From a virus: 42,497 nucleotides of DNA. Under the pieces are notes generated by a model. That model was not told the origin of the DNA. It worked only from the letters and a program-made list of their open reading frames with translations, and did not search any database. The stretch's first letter is position 1, and the number at the start of each line of letters is the position of its first letter. Below are positions 21,738 through 30,578 of this stretch, in pieces. The stretch covers positions 1-42,497 of the IMG/VR virus record IMGVR_UViG_3300047446_000271; one strand, given 5' to 3'. Made by a program: the position numbers and the translations under genes.

Positions 21738-23396
21738 ATGGCTGAATGGACCACGGCCTGCCTCGACTGGGAGAAGCGCCTGGTCGAAAGGGCTTCGATT
21801 ATCCCAGCTCCGATATTTGCCGATCAGGCTGAATATGCTCTGGGCATATTTAAAGAGCTTCGTGTTTCAGATTTGCCAGGCAAGCCGACTTTTGGCGAGT
21901 GCTCTGAACAATGGGTGTTCGATTTTGTGAAAGCCATATTTGGCGGTTACGATTCCGAAACCGGGAAGCAGCTTATTCGTGAATATGGCCTGCTGATCAG
22001 TAAGAAGAACACTAAATCGACTATCGCAGCCGGAATCATGCTCACGGCGGTAATCTTGTGTTGGCGTGAAGACGAAGAGCATCTCATCCTCGCACCCACA
22101 AAAGAGGTTGCGGATAACAGCTTCAAACCGGCAGCAGGGATGATACGCGCCGACGAAGAATTATCGGATATGTTCCAGATTCAGGACCATATCAGGACGA
22201 TCACCCATCGAGTCACCAGAAATACCTTGAAGGTTGTGGCCGCTGATACGGATACAGTTTCCGGTAAGAAGGCCGGACGCATTCTTGTTGACGAACTCTG
22301 GCTCTTCGGCAAGCGGCAAAATGCTGAGGCCATGTTCATGGAGGCTCTTGGTGGGCAGGTATCCCGTGAAGAAGGCTGGGTTATCTTCTTGACGACCCAA
22401 AGCGACGAACCGCCAGCCGGGGTATTCAAAGAGAAACTTCAGTACTGGCGAGACGTCAGGGACGGAAAAATACCTGACAGAAAAACCCTGGGTATTCTTT
22501 ACGAATTCCCGGAATCGATGGTCGAAAATAAAAAATATCTTCTTCCTGAAAACTTCTATATCACAAACCCAAATATGGGCCGTTCTGTCAGCGCGGAATG
22601 GCTTGAAGACCAGCTGCGTAAGAACCAGTCAAAAACAGATGGCACGCTGCAACAGTTCCTGGCTAAACACCTGAATATTGAGATCGGGCTTAACTTGCGG
22701 AGTGACCGCTGGGCCGGTGTTGATTTCTGGGAGCAACAGGCCCAGTCGGTAACATTTGAAGATTTACTCAACCGCGCTGAAGTCATCACTGTTGGTATAG
22801 ACGGCGGTGGCCTGGACGACTTACTTGGGTTTTCTGCCATTGGTCGGGACAAAAACACCCGTGAATGGTTGTGCTGGTGCCATGCCTGGGCCCATAAAAT
22901 TGTATTGGAACGACGAAAAAGTGAAGCATCCCGCCTTCTTGGTTTCCAGAAAGAAGGTGATCTCACTATCGTTGAATTTGTCGGCGAAGATACTGACCAA
23001 CTGGCTGAGCTGGTGGGCCGCATCCACGAAGCCGAATTGCTCGACAAGATTGGCATTGACCCCTCTGGGGTTGGTTCGATTCTGGATGCGCTGACCGAGG
23101 TAGAGATACCGGCTGAAAGCGTGGTCGGTATCAGCCAGGGCTGGCGCCTCGGTGGTTCTATCAAAACGACCGAGCGGAAACTGGCCGAGGGTGTGCTAAT
23201 TCACGCCGGTCAGCCAATGATGGCCTGGTGCGTTGGGAATGCTCGCGTTGAACCAAAAGGCAACGCCATCCTGATAACCAAACAGGCCAGCGGGAAGGGA
23301 AAAATTGACCCCCTAATGGCCTTGTTTAACGCCGTATCGCTGATGGCGCTTAACCCGGAAGCGAAGAAACAAGATTACCAGGTATTTTTCATATGA
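21738..23396 (+). CDS. terL: Terminase large subunit (HK97-like)
   Basis: This 552-residue motor ATPase and nuclease cuts the concatemer and pumps DNA into the prohead. The ATPase part has Walker A SKKNTKST (88-95) and Walker B RILVDEL (181-187). The nuclease part has VGIDGGGLDD (about 353-362), with acidic metal ligands, and DKIGIDPSGVGS. Length and motifs fit the terminase_1 family with HK97-type heads. A terminator directly follows the stop, separating packaging from capsid genes. Confidence 0.95.
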   Translation: MAEWTTACLDWEKRLVERASIIPAPIFADQAEYALGIFKELRVSDLPGKPTFGECSEQWVFDFVKAIFGGYDSETGKQLIREYGLLISKKNTKSTIAAGIMLTAVILCWREDEEHLILAPTKEVADNSFKPAAGMIRADEELSDMFQIQDHIRTITHRVTRNTLKVVAADTDTVSGKKAGRILVDELWLFGKRQNAEAMFMEALGGQVSREEGWVIFLTTQSDEPPAGVFKEKLQYWRDVRDGKIPDRKTLGILYEFPESMVENKKYLLPENFYITNPNMGRSVSAEWLEDQLRKNQSKTDGTLQQFLAKHLNIEIGLNLRSDRWAGVDFWEQQAQSVTFEDLLNRAEVITVGIDGGGLDDLLGFSAIGRDKNTREWLCWCHAWAHKIVLERRKSEASRLLGFQKEGDLTIVEFVGEDTDQLAELVGRIHEAELLDKIGIDPSGVGSILDALTEVEIPAESVVGISQGWRLGGSIKTTERKLAEGVLIHAGQPMMAWCVGNARVEPKGNAILITKQASGKGKIDPLMALFNAVSLMALNPEAKKQDYQVFFI

Positions 23397-23414
23397 CATA
23401 CACGTCAGTTAATG

Positions 23415-23435
23415 ACCCGCTTCGGCGGGTTTTTT
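23415..23435 (+). terminator. Intrinsic terminator after terL
   Basis: ACCCGC pairs with GCGGGT around a TTCG tetraloop, followed by a T run. A nearly identical terminator occurs after the tail tip gene at 37491-37511, including the flanking TTTTTTCGTTT. Confidence 0.85.
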
Positions 23436-23454
23436 CGTTTCTGGAGGCCAGTAA

Positions 23455-25389
23455 ATGACGCTTAATCGCGCATGTACTCTCATGACCGTGAAGTCGGTTG
23501 ATGAAGATAAACGGATTATTACCGGTATTGCTTCGACACCTTCTCCGGATCGTGATGGGGACATCATGGAGCCAGATGGGGCGAAGTTTGGTAGTGAAAA
23601 CCCTTTCCTCTGGCAACACGACCGGCAGCAGCCTATTGGCAATTGTTCGGCAAAAAAAATAAAGGATGGGCTGCAGATTACCGCGCAGCTGGTTAAGCCC
23701 ACCCCGGATATGCCATCACAGTTGGCGGCACGGCTTGATGAAGCCTGGGCTTCCATAAAGTCAGGGTTGGTGAAAGGCCTTTCAATCGGCTTTAAACCTA
23801 TTAAGTACGCATTCCTTGATTCCGGCGGCATTCAGTTCCTCGAGTGGGAACTTCTGGAAGTATCTGCGGTGACCATTCCGGCAAATGCCGAGTGTTCCAT
23901 CCAGACCGTTAAATCTTTTGACCGCCAGTTACTCGCCGCATCAGGCAATGAGAAACCGGTAGTTATAGCAACTCCATCTGCTGGCGCTACAGCAAAAAAA
24001 TCTACCGAAAATAAAGGAAAAAATATGAATATCGCAGAGCAGATTAAAAGCTTTGAAGCTAAGCGTGCGGCGCTGGCAGCATCCCTGAACGATGTCATGA
24101 GTAAGGCAGCAGACGAAGGCCGTACCCTCGATGTCGAAGAAACTGAGCAATATGACAACGTATCTTCTGAAGTTAAATCCGTAGACGAGCACTTAAGACG
24201 TCTGCGCGACATGGAAAACAATATGGCATCTACGGCCAAACCTGTTACTAAAACAGCGGGCGGTGAAGTGACCATTGTTGATAATCGAGCTCCAAATATC
24301 ATCCGTGTAGAACCAAAGCTGGAAAAAGGTATTGCCTTTGCCCGTTTCACGAAGGCCCTGGCTGCCGCACGCGGCAATCGCTCAGAAGCCCTGGAAATTG
24401 CAAAGCATCAATATCCCGACGATTCAAAATTGCTGCATGTCCTTAAAGCTGCAGTAACCGCTGGCACTACAACCGACCCTAAATGGGCTGGGGCGTTGGT
24501 TGAATATCAAGATTTTGCAAATGATTTTGTTGATTACTTGCGACCGCAGACAATTATCGGCCGCTTCGGTCAGGCTGGTGTTCCTGCTCTTCGCCAAGTT
24601 CCTTTTAATGTGCGCATTCCAGCGCAAACATCCGGCGGCTCAGCTGGCTGGGTTGGCGAAGGTAAAGCAAAACCGCTCACTGCATTTGATTTTGAAACAA
24701 TCGAATTTTCGTGGGCAAAAATTGCAGCTATCGCAGTTTTAACTGACGAACTGGTGCGATTCTCTAATCCTTCAGCTGACATTTTGGTGCGTAATGCCTT
24801 GGCGGAAAGCGTGATTGCGCGGATGGACACGGACTTTGTTGATCCGGCTAAAGCAGCTGTTGCTGGGGTTTCTCCGGCATCAATCACTAACGGCATCACT
24901 GGTATTCCATCCTCTGGAAATCCGGAAGTTGATATCGAAGCCGCATTCGGCCAGTTCATCACTGCAAACCTGTCACCGGCCAACGGTGTATGGCTGATGT
25001 CAAGTACCACTGCGTTGGCGTTGTCTATGCTCCGCAACCCGCTTGGCCAAAAGCAATATCCAGATATTACTTTACTGGGTGGAGCATTCGCTGGGCTGCC
25101 AGTAATCGTCTCCCAGTATGTGGGCAACCAAATTATTCTGGTTAATGCTTCAGATATTTATCTGGCAGATGATGGCCAGGTGGCAATCGACGCAAGCCGG
25201 GAAGCATCACTCGAAATGGCAACGAATCCTACGCAGGATTCAACAACCGGAGCTGGCGCTCAAATGGTTTCCATGTTCCAGACAAACAGTGTTGCGATTC
25301 GCGCTGAGCGCTGGGTTAACTGGAAGCGCCGTCGTGATGCAGCCGTTGCAGTTGTTACCGGCGTGAACTACAGCAACCAGACCAGCTAA
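23455..25389 (+). CDS. Prohead protease fused to HK97-type major capsid protein
   Basis: A single 644-residue frame combines two proteins that HK97 makes separately. The N-terminal S78 protease (1-160) has RDGDIMEP, catalytic H55 in LWQHD, S110 in KGLSIGF and E135 in LLEVSAVTIPAN. After a linker (160-190) the capsid part starts at MNIAEQIKSF (191), with a helical delta/scaffold region (191-265), then the mature capsid fold including GWVGEGKAKPLT and the ending SNQTS. An in-frame ATG at 24025 follows AAAGGAAAAAAT, so capsid protein may also start internally. Confidence 0.93.
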   Translation: MTLNRACTLMTVKSVDEDKRIITGIASTPSPDRDGDIMEPDGAKFGSENPFLWQHDRQQPIGNCSAKKIKDGLQITAQLVKPTPDMPSQLAARLDEAWASIKSGLVKGLSIGFKPIKYAFLDSGGIQFLEWELLEVSAVTIPANAECSIQTVKSFDRQLLAASGNEKPVVIATPSAGATAKKSTENKGKNMNIAEQIKSFEAKRAALAASLNDVMSKAADEGRTLDVEETEQYDNVSSEVKSVDEHLRRLRDMENNMASTAKPVTKTAGGEVTIVDNRAPNIIRVEPKLEKGIAFARFTKALAAARGNRSEALEIAKHQYPDDSKLLHVLKAAVTAGTTTDPKWAGALVEYQDFANDFVDYLRPQTIIGRFGQAGVPALRQVPFNVRIPAQTSGGSAGWVGEGKAKPLTAFDFETIEFSWAKIAAIAVLTDELVRFSNPSADILVRNALAESVIARMDTDFVDPAKAAVAGVSPASITNGITGIPSSGNPEVDIEAAFGQFITANLSPANGVWLMSSTTALALSMLRNPLGQKQYPDITLLGGAFAGLPVIVSQYVGNQIILVNASDIYLADDGQVAIDASREASLEMATNPTQDSTTGAGAQMVSMFQTNSVAIRAERWVNWKRRRDAAVAVVTGVNYSNQTS

Positions 25390-25402
25390 AAACTACCAGG
25401 AG

Positions 25403-25420
25403 GGCGGGGGTAGCCCCGCC
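25403..25420 (+). other. Stem-loop after the capsid gene
   Basis: GGCGGGG pairs with CCCCGCC around GTAG, without a following T run. It is too T-poor for a good terminator. A stable hairpin here could protect the abundant capsid mRNA from 3' decay. Confidence 0.6.
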
Positions 25421-25427
25421 AATTTGC

Positions 25428-25598
25428 ATGGCAAAAATCAGATATGTCCAGCGCACTCATGATTCAAAAACTGGTGAAGAAAAAACGGTTGATGATCCTT
25501 GTGCCAGGGTGCTGGTCTTGCTTGGCAAAGCAGAATACATCGGTGCAAAACGGGCTGGTGGTCGTGGTTATAAGAAAAGCAGCGCGGGGAATGGCTGA
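25428..25598 (+). CDS. Small hypothetical protein between capsid and portal (56 aa)
   Basis: This short frame starts MAKIRYVQRTHDSKTGEEKT and ends GGRGYKKSSAGNG. It is basic and has one cysteine. Its TGA shares its last base with the ATG of the portal gene (TGATG), a typical coupled junction. The frame fills the capsid-portal interval. Small proteins at this spot occur in related phages, with unknown function. Confidence 0.65.
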   Translation: MAKIRYVQRTHDSKTGEEKTVDDPCARVLVLLGKAEYIGAKRAGGRGYKKSSAGNG

Positions 25599-26938
25599 TG
25601 TGGAATCCTTTCCGAAAAAAAGAAAAGTCTCTTCAACAGCCAACAACTGGGCGTGGTTGGTTTAATGTAGTTCGCGAGCCTTTTACTGGCGCCTGGCAAA
25701 GAAATATTGAGATAAATCAAACCACCGTCTTATCTTATTATGCTGTTTTTTCGTGCATTACATTAATTGCCAGCGATATATCGAAAATGCCTTCACGACT
25801 ATTACGGCGTGATTCTCAAGGGGTTTGGCAAGAGCAGGAAAGTGGATCGGTTGCAAAACTACTTAAAAAGCCGAACGCCTTCCAAAATAGAATTCAGTTC
25901 TATGAAAACTGGTTAAATTCAAAGCTTTGTTACGGAAATACCTACGTTATTAAAATCCGTGATAATGCCGGTGAAATTATTGAACTACGAATTCTTGACC
26001 CTAATAAAGTAGTTCCATTAGTTGCAGACGATGGGTCTGTTTTTTATCAAATTAGCCCAGAGAATATTTCAGGGTTAGAAGCTCAAGTCACCGTTCCGTC
26101 GCGTGAGATAATTCACGATCGCTTCAACTGTTTCTTTCACCCATTAGTCGGATTATCACCCATTTACGCATGTGGGCTTGCTGCTATGCAGGGTCATCAT
26201 ATTCAGGAAGGATCAGCATTCTTCTTCAAAAACGGCGGGAAACCGAGTGGCGTTATTGAGGTGCCTGGTTCGCTCACAGCAGAGAACGCCGCAACTATAA
26301 AGAGTAGCTGGGATACGGGTTATACCGGAGAAAATGCCGGTAAAACAGGGATACTGAGTAACGGCGCAAAATACAACCCAGTCTCCATGTCAGCTGTAGA
26401 TGCCCAACTTGTGGAGCAGCAGAAAATGTCGGCGGCTGTAGTGTGTTCAGCGTTTCACATACCGGCCTATAAGGTTGGTGTTGGTGATCCTCCTTCATCG
26501 GATAACATCGAGGCTCTGGAGCAGCAGTATTATTCCCAGTGCCTACAGGTACTGATTGAATCCATTGAATTACTGCTAGATGAAACCTTCGATCTAAATG
26601 GCAATACGGGTACAGAGTTCGACGTTGGTGCGCTACTTCGGATGGACACTGAGCGCCGCATCAAAACCCTTGGTGAAGCGGTTAAAAATACCATCATGTC
26701 GCCAAATGAGGCCCGGAAAAAAGAGAATCTTCCACCGGTACCAGGTGGCAACTCACTTTATCTTCAGCAGCAGAACTTTAGCCTCGAGGCTTTGTCACGG
26801 CGTGATGCATCGGAGAACCCATTTAGTACATCGTCAGCTCAGCCCCCTGTGCAACCAGACAAAACGGCCTCAAAAGGGTTTTCTGAATCTGAAATGATTG
26901 CAATGAAGGCCATGATCAGAGGGATGATTGCCAAATGA
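25598..26938 (+). CDS. Portal protein (HK97 family)
   Basis: This 446-residue protein forms the dodecameric ring through which DNA enters and leaves the head. It shows the HK97 portal pattern: VLSYYAVFSCITLIASDIS, LLKKPNAFQNRIQFYENW, GNTYVIKIRD, HDRFNCFFHPLVGLSPI, SSDNIEALEQQYYSQCL and KKENLPPVPGGN near the end. The e14 relative is BeeE. It overlaps the next gene by four bases. Confidence 0.95.
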   Translation: MWNPFRKKEKSLQQPTTGRGWFNVVREPFTGAWQRNIEINQTTVLSYYAVFSCITLIASDISKMPSRLLRRDSQGVWQEQESGSVAKLLKKPNAFQNRIQFYENWLNSKLCYGNTYVIKIRDNAGEIIELRILDPNKVVPLVADDGSVFYQISPENISGLEAQVTVPSREIIHDRFNCFFHPLVGLSPIYACGLAAMQGHHIQEGSAFFFKNGGKPSGVIEVPGSLTAENAATIKSSWDTGYTGENAGKTGILSNGAKYNPVSMSAVDAQLVEQQKMSAAVVCSAFHIPAYKVGVGDPPSSDNIEALEQQYYSQCLQVLIESIELLLDETFDLNGNTGTEFDVGALLRMDTERRIKTLGEAVKNTIMSPNEARKKENLPPVPGGNSLYLQQQNFSLEALSRRDASENPFSTSSAQPPVQPDKTASKGFSESEMIAMKAMIRGMIAK

Positions 26939-27828
26939 ATGAACGCGAACTTTCCATAGTAAAAACAATCACTGAAGAGTTCAGCACCGTGCTTGCAGGG
27001 CTTAAAAATGATTTTGCAAAGCAGCTAGAAGATCAGCTGAAAGCTTTTGAGGAAAGGTTTTCTTCGTTGAGCAAGTCTGTTGATGAGTTGAAAGAAGCTT
27101 CAGAACCTGACGTTTCAGCGCTGGCGCGTGAGGCCGCTGCCCTTGTGCAGGTTCCTGAGCTTCCAGCCATGCCAGATATACCTACGATGGTAAGTGACGC
27201 TGTTGCAGCGCTGCCAGCACCTGAGCCAGCAAAAAGCATCACGCCTGAAGACGTTAGGCCAATGCTTGAGAAACTGGTGAAAGAGGCTGTTGCAGATATT
27301 CCAGCACCTTCTGCACCGGAACTCCCAAATATTGCTGTGATGGTGAGTGACGCTATTGCAGCGCTGCCAGCACCTGAGCCCGCGATTGATGGCGAACATG
27401 GCCGCGACGCTCTTCAACTCGAAGTTTCCCCCTTCATTGACGAAGAGAAAAGCTACCCGCGAGGCAGCTATGCAACCCATTCAGGCGGCCTGTGGCGCGC
27501 TTACGAAAAAACCCACGGCATGCGTGGCTGGGAATGTCTGGTCGATGGCGTTGCGGGTATTGATATCGTCAACACCGACGAGCGGAACTTCACCGTTACC
27601 GTTACGCGCGCCAGCGGTGCAACAGAGAGTAAATCTTTCTCCATGCCAACGTTGATTTATCGTGGTGTATTCAAATCTGGTGAGGGTTACAAACCAGGCG
27701 ATACGGTTACCTGGGGCGGCTCAATGTGGCACTGCGATGAAGAGTCCGGTGATAAGCCAGGTGAAAATGGTTCAAAAGGCTGGACGTTGGCGACCAAGCG
27801 CGGCCGGGACGGGAGAGATAAAACGTGA
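26935..27828 (+). CDS. Head-associated protein with coiled coil and C-terminal carbohydrate-binding-like repeat
   Basis: This 297-residue protein begins with a long helical coiled coil (1-60), then an Ala/Pro-rich region (60-150) with two copies of MVSDA(V/I)AALPAPEPA. The C-terminal half holds a module (RGSYATHSGGLWRAYEKTHG) and a second one (GVFKSGEGYKPGDTVTWGGS, then MWHCDEESG, then WTLATKRGRDG) that resembles the small beta fold of chitin-binding CBM5/12 domains often found on phage virions. It may decorate the head or neck. It overlaps both neighbours by four bases. Confidence 0.65.
   Translation: MNERELSIVKTITEEFSTVLAGLKNDFAKQLEDQLKAFEERFSSLSKSVDELKEASEPDVSALAREAAALVQVPELPAMPDIPTMVSDAVAALPAPEPAKSITPEDVRPMLEKLVKEAVADIPAPSAPELPNIAVMVSDAIAALPAPEPAIDGEHGRDALQLEVSPFIDEEKSYPRGSYATHSGGLWRAYEKTHGMRGWECLVDGVAGIDIVNTDERNFTVTVTRASGATESKSFSMPTLIYRGVFKSGEGYKPGDTVTWGGSMWHCDEESGDKPGENGSKGWTLATKRGRDGRDKT
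27186..27227 (+). repeat. 42-bp direct repeat, copy 1
   Basis: This stretch is nearly identical to 27339-27380, with two differing bases. Both copies are in the same reading frame and encode MVSDA(V/I)AALPAPEP. The pair probably arose by duplication of about 153 bases (51 codons) in the Ala/Pro-rich linker. Confidence 0.8.
27339..27380 (+). repeat. 42-bp direct repeat, copy 2
   Basis: This is the second copy of the repeat at 27186-27227. Recombination between the two would remove or add 51 codons without breaking the frame. Confidence 0.8.
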
Positions 27829-28151
27829 TTGAACTCGTAACGCTTGATGAAGCGAAGATGCATTTACGCATTGATGAGGATTACGGCGATTCCGATCTGA
27901 AGTTAAAAATTCAAGGCGGCAGCGCTGCACTGTTGGCATACATCCAGGGTAGCCGCGATAAGGTTGTCGACGAAAATGGTGACCTTATCGATGGTGAACA
28001 GCTAACCAGGATGCAAACAGCTTTGCTCGTTCTTCTTGGTTATATGGACAGGAACCGCGGTGGAGAGGAAGAGGAAAAGTTGAAGCAGGGAGAATTGCCC
28101 TACTCAGTAACGATGCTTATCTACGACCTGCGACGGCCAACAATTATTTAG
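27825..28151 (+). CDS. Head-tail connector, gp6-like
   Basis: This 108-residue protein has the HK97 gp6 pattern: VTLDEAKMHLRIDEDYGDSD at the start, helical repeats, and YSVTMLIYDLRRP at the end. Connector rings of this kind bind under the portal. The start is GTG and overlaps the previous stop (GTGA). Confidence 0.9.
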   Translation: MIELVTLDEAKMHLRIDEDYGDSDLKLKIQGGSAALLAYIQGSRDKVVDENGDLIDGEQLTRMQTALLVLLGYMDRNRGGEEEEKLKQGELPYSVTMLIYDLRRPTII

Positions 28152-28159
28152 GAGTGCTT

Positions 28160-28315
28160 ATGGCATGCTCAGGTTGTGAACGCCGAAAGGCATGGCTTAA
28201 AAAAATGATGCGGATTGCATATGAACGAGCAACAGGAAAACCAACTAATCGAAGCGCTGAGCAAACAGACCGCAGCGCTTCAGGAACAGACCGCCGCAAT
28301 CACCCACCTGGCTAA
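28160..28315 (+). CDS. Small Cys-containing phage protein (51 aa)
   Basis: The frame starts MACSGCERRKAWLKKMMRIA, with a C-x-x-C pair followed by a basic amphipathic helix, a pattern I recall from tiny proteins in head-tail regions of HK97-like phages. GGAG precedes the ATG. The 3' half overlaps the next gene (28221) in another frame, so the Arg- and Ser-rich tail after residue 25 is less certain to be constrained. Confidence 0.6.
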   Translation: MACSGCERRKAWLKKMMRIAYERATGKPTNRSAEQTDRSASGTDRRNHPPG

Positions 28316-28430
28316 TTCCAATATGGCGCTGTGTGAACTGATTCTTCAGGCATTGAATGAAAGCGCTGATGATGAAGGCTTAAACCAAAACCAGCAGCTC
28401 TATCTGAACAATAAGCCTGTCAGGGGGTAA
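28221..28430 (+). CDS. Small hypothetical protein, helical (69 aa)
   Basis: This protein begins MNEQQENQLIEALSKQTAAL and is a single long amphipathic helix rich in Gln, Ala and Glu, with a polar tail. It resembles small helical proteins found among head-tail joining genes; the function is unknown. I chose the ATG at 28221. It overlaps the preceding small gene by 95 bases in a different frame. Confidence 0.6.
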   Translation: MNEQQENQLIEALSKQTAALQEQTAAITHLANSNMALCELILQALNESADDEGLNQNQQLYLNNKPVRG

Positions 28431-28432
28431 CA

Positions 28433-28765
28433 ATGAAAGCTGGCCCACTCCGTCATCGTGTGATGTTACAGGAGCCCGGAAAAACACAGGACCCAGTCAC
28501 TGGTGCAATACTTGATACCTGGGTTGATGTAAAACCCATATGGGCAGAGGTTACCGCAGTTTCAGCTCGTGACTTCGTTGCTGCCCAGGCTTATCAGAAC
28601 CAAATCACATCACGTATAAAAATTCGCTTCCGAACAGGCATCAGCGATAAGCATCGAATCCTCTTCCGAGGGGGAGTTTACAATATTGAGGGCGTGCTCC
28701 CTGATCCTGATAGCGGGCTCGAGTATCTGACACTTCCCTGCTCAAGTGGAGTTAATGATGGCTGA
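28433..28765 (+). CDS. Head closure / head-tail adaptor protein
   Basis: This 110-residue protein matches the phage head-tail joining family: LRHRVMLQEPGKTQDPVTGA at the start, a central WAEVTAVSARDF, and KHRILFRGGVYNIEGVLPDP near the end. It would form the ring that stops DNA leaking and binds the tail. Its end overlaps the gp10-like gene by about 11 bases. Confidence 0.9.
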   Translation: MKAGPLRHRVMLQEPGKTQDPVTGAILDTWVDVKPIWAEVTAVSARDFVAAQAYQNQITSRIKIRFRTGISDKHRILFRGGVYNIEGVLPDPDSGLEYLTLPCSSGVNDG

Positions 28766-29243
28766 TGGCATTGAATATAAGCTAACTGGACTTGATTCTC
28801 TTCTGGGAAAGCTTGAAGGCATCGGTGATGACCTCAAACGCAAGAGCGGTCGCGCGGCTTTACGTAAAGCCGGAAATGTCATTGTCACCCAGATAAAGAA
28901 CAACGCCATGCGGCTTGATGACCAAAGCACAGCCCGAAGCATTGCAGATAACGCTGCACAGCGGTGGAATGGAAAGGTATTCAAGCAAACTGGAGATCTC
29001 GCATTTCGTATCGGCATACTCCAGGGCGCAGTTCTGAAGAAGAACCCTGGCTTGGGCAAAGACGCCCCGACCCCTCACTGGCGTTTGCTTGAATTTGGCA
29101 CCGAGAATATGGCGGCAAAACCGCTTGTTCGCGCAGCGGCCACATCCAGGATGAACGAAACATTCAACACCTTCGCCAGTGAATATGAACTCGGTATCGA
29201 CCGGGCAATTAAGCGCGCTCAGAAAAAAGGAGTGAAACCGTGA
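28755..29243 (+). CDS. HK97 gp10-like tail completion protein
   Basis: This protein of about 162 residues shows YKLTGLDSLLGKLEGIGDDL, RAALRKAGNVIVTQIKNNA, HWRLLEFGTENMAAKPLVR and FASEYELGIDRAIKRA, the HK97_gp10 pattern. It joins tail to head. ATG codons at 28755 and 28758 are both possible starts after GGAG. It overlaps the next gene by four bases. Confidence 0.9.
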   Translation: MMADGIEYKLTGLDSLLGKLEGIGDDLKRKSGRAALRKAGNVIVTQIKNNAMRLDDQSTARSIADNAAQRWNGKVFKQTGDLAFRIGILQGAVLKKNPGLGKDAPTPHWRLLEFGTENMAAKPLVRAAATSRMNETFNTFASEYELGIDRAIKRAQKKGVKP

Positions 29244-29608
29244 TTCCCCCGATATTCGCCGTTTGCTCAGCGGATGCAGCGGTTAAAAATTTGCTTGGCG
29301 ATTCACCAGTTCGCCTGTACCCGTTTGGCTTGCAGGATGACGCCAAAGTTTATCCCTACGCCGTCTGGCAGAACATTCCCGGTGGTGGGCCTGAAAACTA
29401 CCTTAACCAGCGGCCTGATGCGGATAAGTACTCCCTGCAAGTTGATATTTACGGCGACACACCCATTCAATCAATGACTGTGGCGCGAGCGTTGCGAGAT
29501 GCGATTGAAGGTAAGGCTTATATCACCCGATGGGGAGGCCAGACGCGCGATCCTGAAACGAAGCGATACCGATATTCCTTCGATGTTGACTGGATAGTCA
29601 ACAGATAA
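29240..29608 (+). CDS. Tail terminator / completion protein (DUF3168)
   Basis: This 122-residue protein starts at GTG with [20 protein letters not shown] and has [18 protein letters not shown] and [11 protein letters not shown], the DUF3168 pattern related to lambda gpU. It caps the tail tube at the head end and fixes tail length with the tape measure. A terminator follows. Confidence 0.88.
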   Translation: MIPPIFAVCSADAAVKNLLGDSPVRLYPFGLQDDAKVYPYAVWQNIPGGGPENYLNQRPDADKYSLQVDIYGDTPIQSMTVARALRDAIEGKAYITRWGGQTRDPETKRYRYSFDVDWIVNR

Positions 29609-29621
29609 CGAAACCTTCCAT

Positions 29622-29646
29622 AACCGGCCTTGAGCCGGTTTTTTTA
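29622..29646 (+). terminator. Intrinsic terminator before the tail tube gene
   Basis: AACCGGC pairs with GCCGGTT around CTTGA, followed by seven T. It separates the connector genes from the highly expressed tail tube gene. Confidence 0.85.
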
Positions 29647-29661
29647 TACCCGGAGATAATT

Positions 29662-30159
29662 ATGTCAGTAGTGACTCAAGGCACTCAAATGTTCGTCCTG
29701 CTTAACGGCGTGGTTAGCGAAGTTGAATGCATTACTTCCTTTTCCCCCGGCAGCAGCCCTGCAGATCAAATTGAAGACACCTGTCTGAGTGAAACCAACA
29801 CCCGCACCTATAAAAAAGGGTTGCGAACTCCCGGCCAGGCCACGGTTGCGCTAAATGCTGATCCTGGCAATGCCAGTCACGTGATGTTGAGTAACCTCGC
29901 CGAATCAAGTGACCAGGCAGACCTTACCTTCGCCATTGGATGGGCTGATGGAACGGACGAGCCAACCGCAGCGCCATCAGGTGACCCGGATGCAGTTGAC
30001 GGACTCACTCTACCTGATACACGAACCTGGTATGTATTCCAGGGCTATGTCTCTGACTTCCCGTTTGACTTCCAGGCAAACACCGTCGTGCAGACCTCTG
30101 CAACTATCCAGCGCTCAGGCCAGGGTGTTTGGGTTCCTAAAGCACAGCCAACCAGCTAA
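29662..30159 (+). CDS. Major tail tube protein
   Basis: This 165-residue protein is rich in beta strands and begins [20 protein letters not shown]. The block [20 protein letters not shown] and the final [15 protein letters not shown] fit siphovirus tail tube proteins. It polymerises into the tube around the tape measure. Its place between the tail terminator and the G/GT chaperones supports this. Confidence 0.88.
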   Translation: MSVVTQGTQMFVLLNGVVSEVECITSFSPGSSPADQIEDTCLSETNTRTYKKGLRTPGQATVALNADPGNASHVMLSNLAESSDQADLTFAIGWADGTDEPTAAPSGDPDAVDGLTLPDTRTWYVFQGYVSDFPFDFQANTVVQTSATIQRSGQGVWVPKAQPTS

Positions 30160-30165
30160 ACAACC

Positions 30166-30181
30166 GCGGGGGAAACCCCGC
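30166..30181 (+). other. Stem-loop after the tail tube gene
   Basis: GCGGGG pairs with CCCCGC around a GAAA tetraloop, very like the hairpin after the capsid gene. It lacks a T run, so mRNA stabilisation or partial attenuation is more likely than termination. Confidence 0.6.
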
Positions 30182-30197
30182 CAACTGAGACTTCGCA

Positions 30198-30578
30198 ATG
30201 AAACTAACGTTAAACACACTTAAAACGGCAGGTGCATTTACGGGCCGCCCGGTTGAGAAGGAAATTACCTGGAAAGCCCTGGACGGCATAGAGCACAAGG
30301 CAACTACGTACGTTCGTCCAATGGGATATCACACCGCGACTAGTGAAGTGTTGGCGATCACAGGAAAAGTTGATGGTGTGGCCGGTCGCATCGCAGCTTC
30401 CATTTGTGATGAAGATGGCCAACAGGTATTCACGATTGCCGATATTACTGGTGAAGCGGATCCGGAGCGCGGCGCTCTCGACGGTAGCCTGACAGTAGCT
30501 CTCCTGGTGGCCATTCAGGAAGTTAACAATATGGGAAAGGCGAGCTCAGCGCAGACGACGAGTTCTGGTGCGAATTAG
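30198..30578 (+). CDS. Tail assembly chaperone, G-like
   Basis: This 126-residue protein corresponds to lambda gpG, a chaperone that coats the tape measure before tube assembly. It has beta-rich and helical parts: KLTLNTLKTAGAFTGRPVEK, ALDGIEHKATTYVRPM and SLTVALLVAIQEVNNMG. Twelve codons before its stop is a GGGAAAG slip site, allowing a longer GT product. Confidence 0.85.
   Translation: MKLTLNTLKTAGAFTGRPVEKEITWKALDGIEHKATTYVRPMGYHTATSEVLAITGKVDGVAGRIAASICDEDGQQVFTIADITGEADPERGALDGSLTVALLVAIQEVNNMGKASSAQTTSSGAN

Noticed and set aside
22556-23164. A 202-codon minus-strand ORF opposite terL
   Set aside because: It is a Ser/Pro-rich shadow of the terminase large subunit with no start signal.
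23832-24377. A 181-codon minus-strand ORF opposite the protease-capsid gene
   Set aside because: It is antisense to a strongly conserved gene and has no supporting features.
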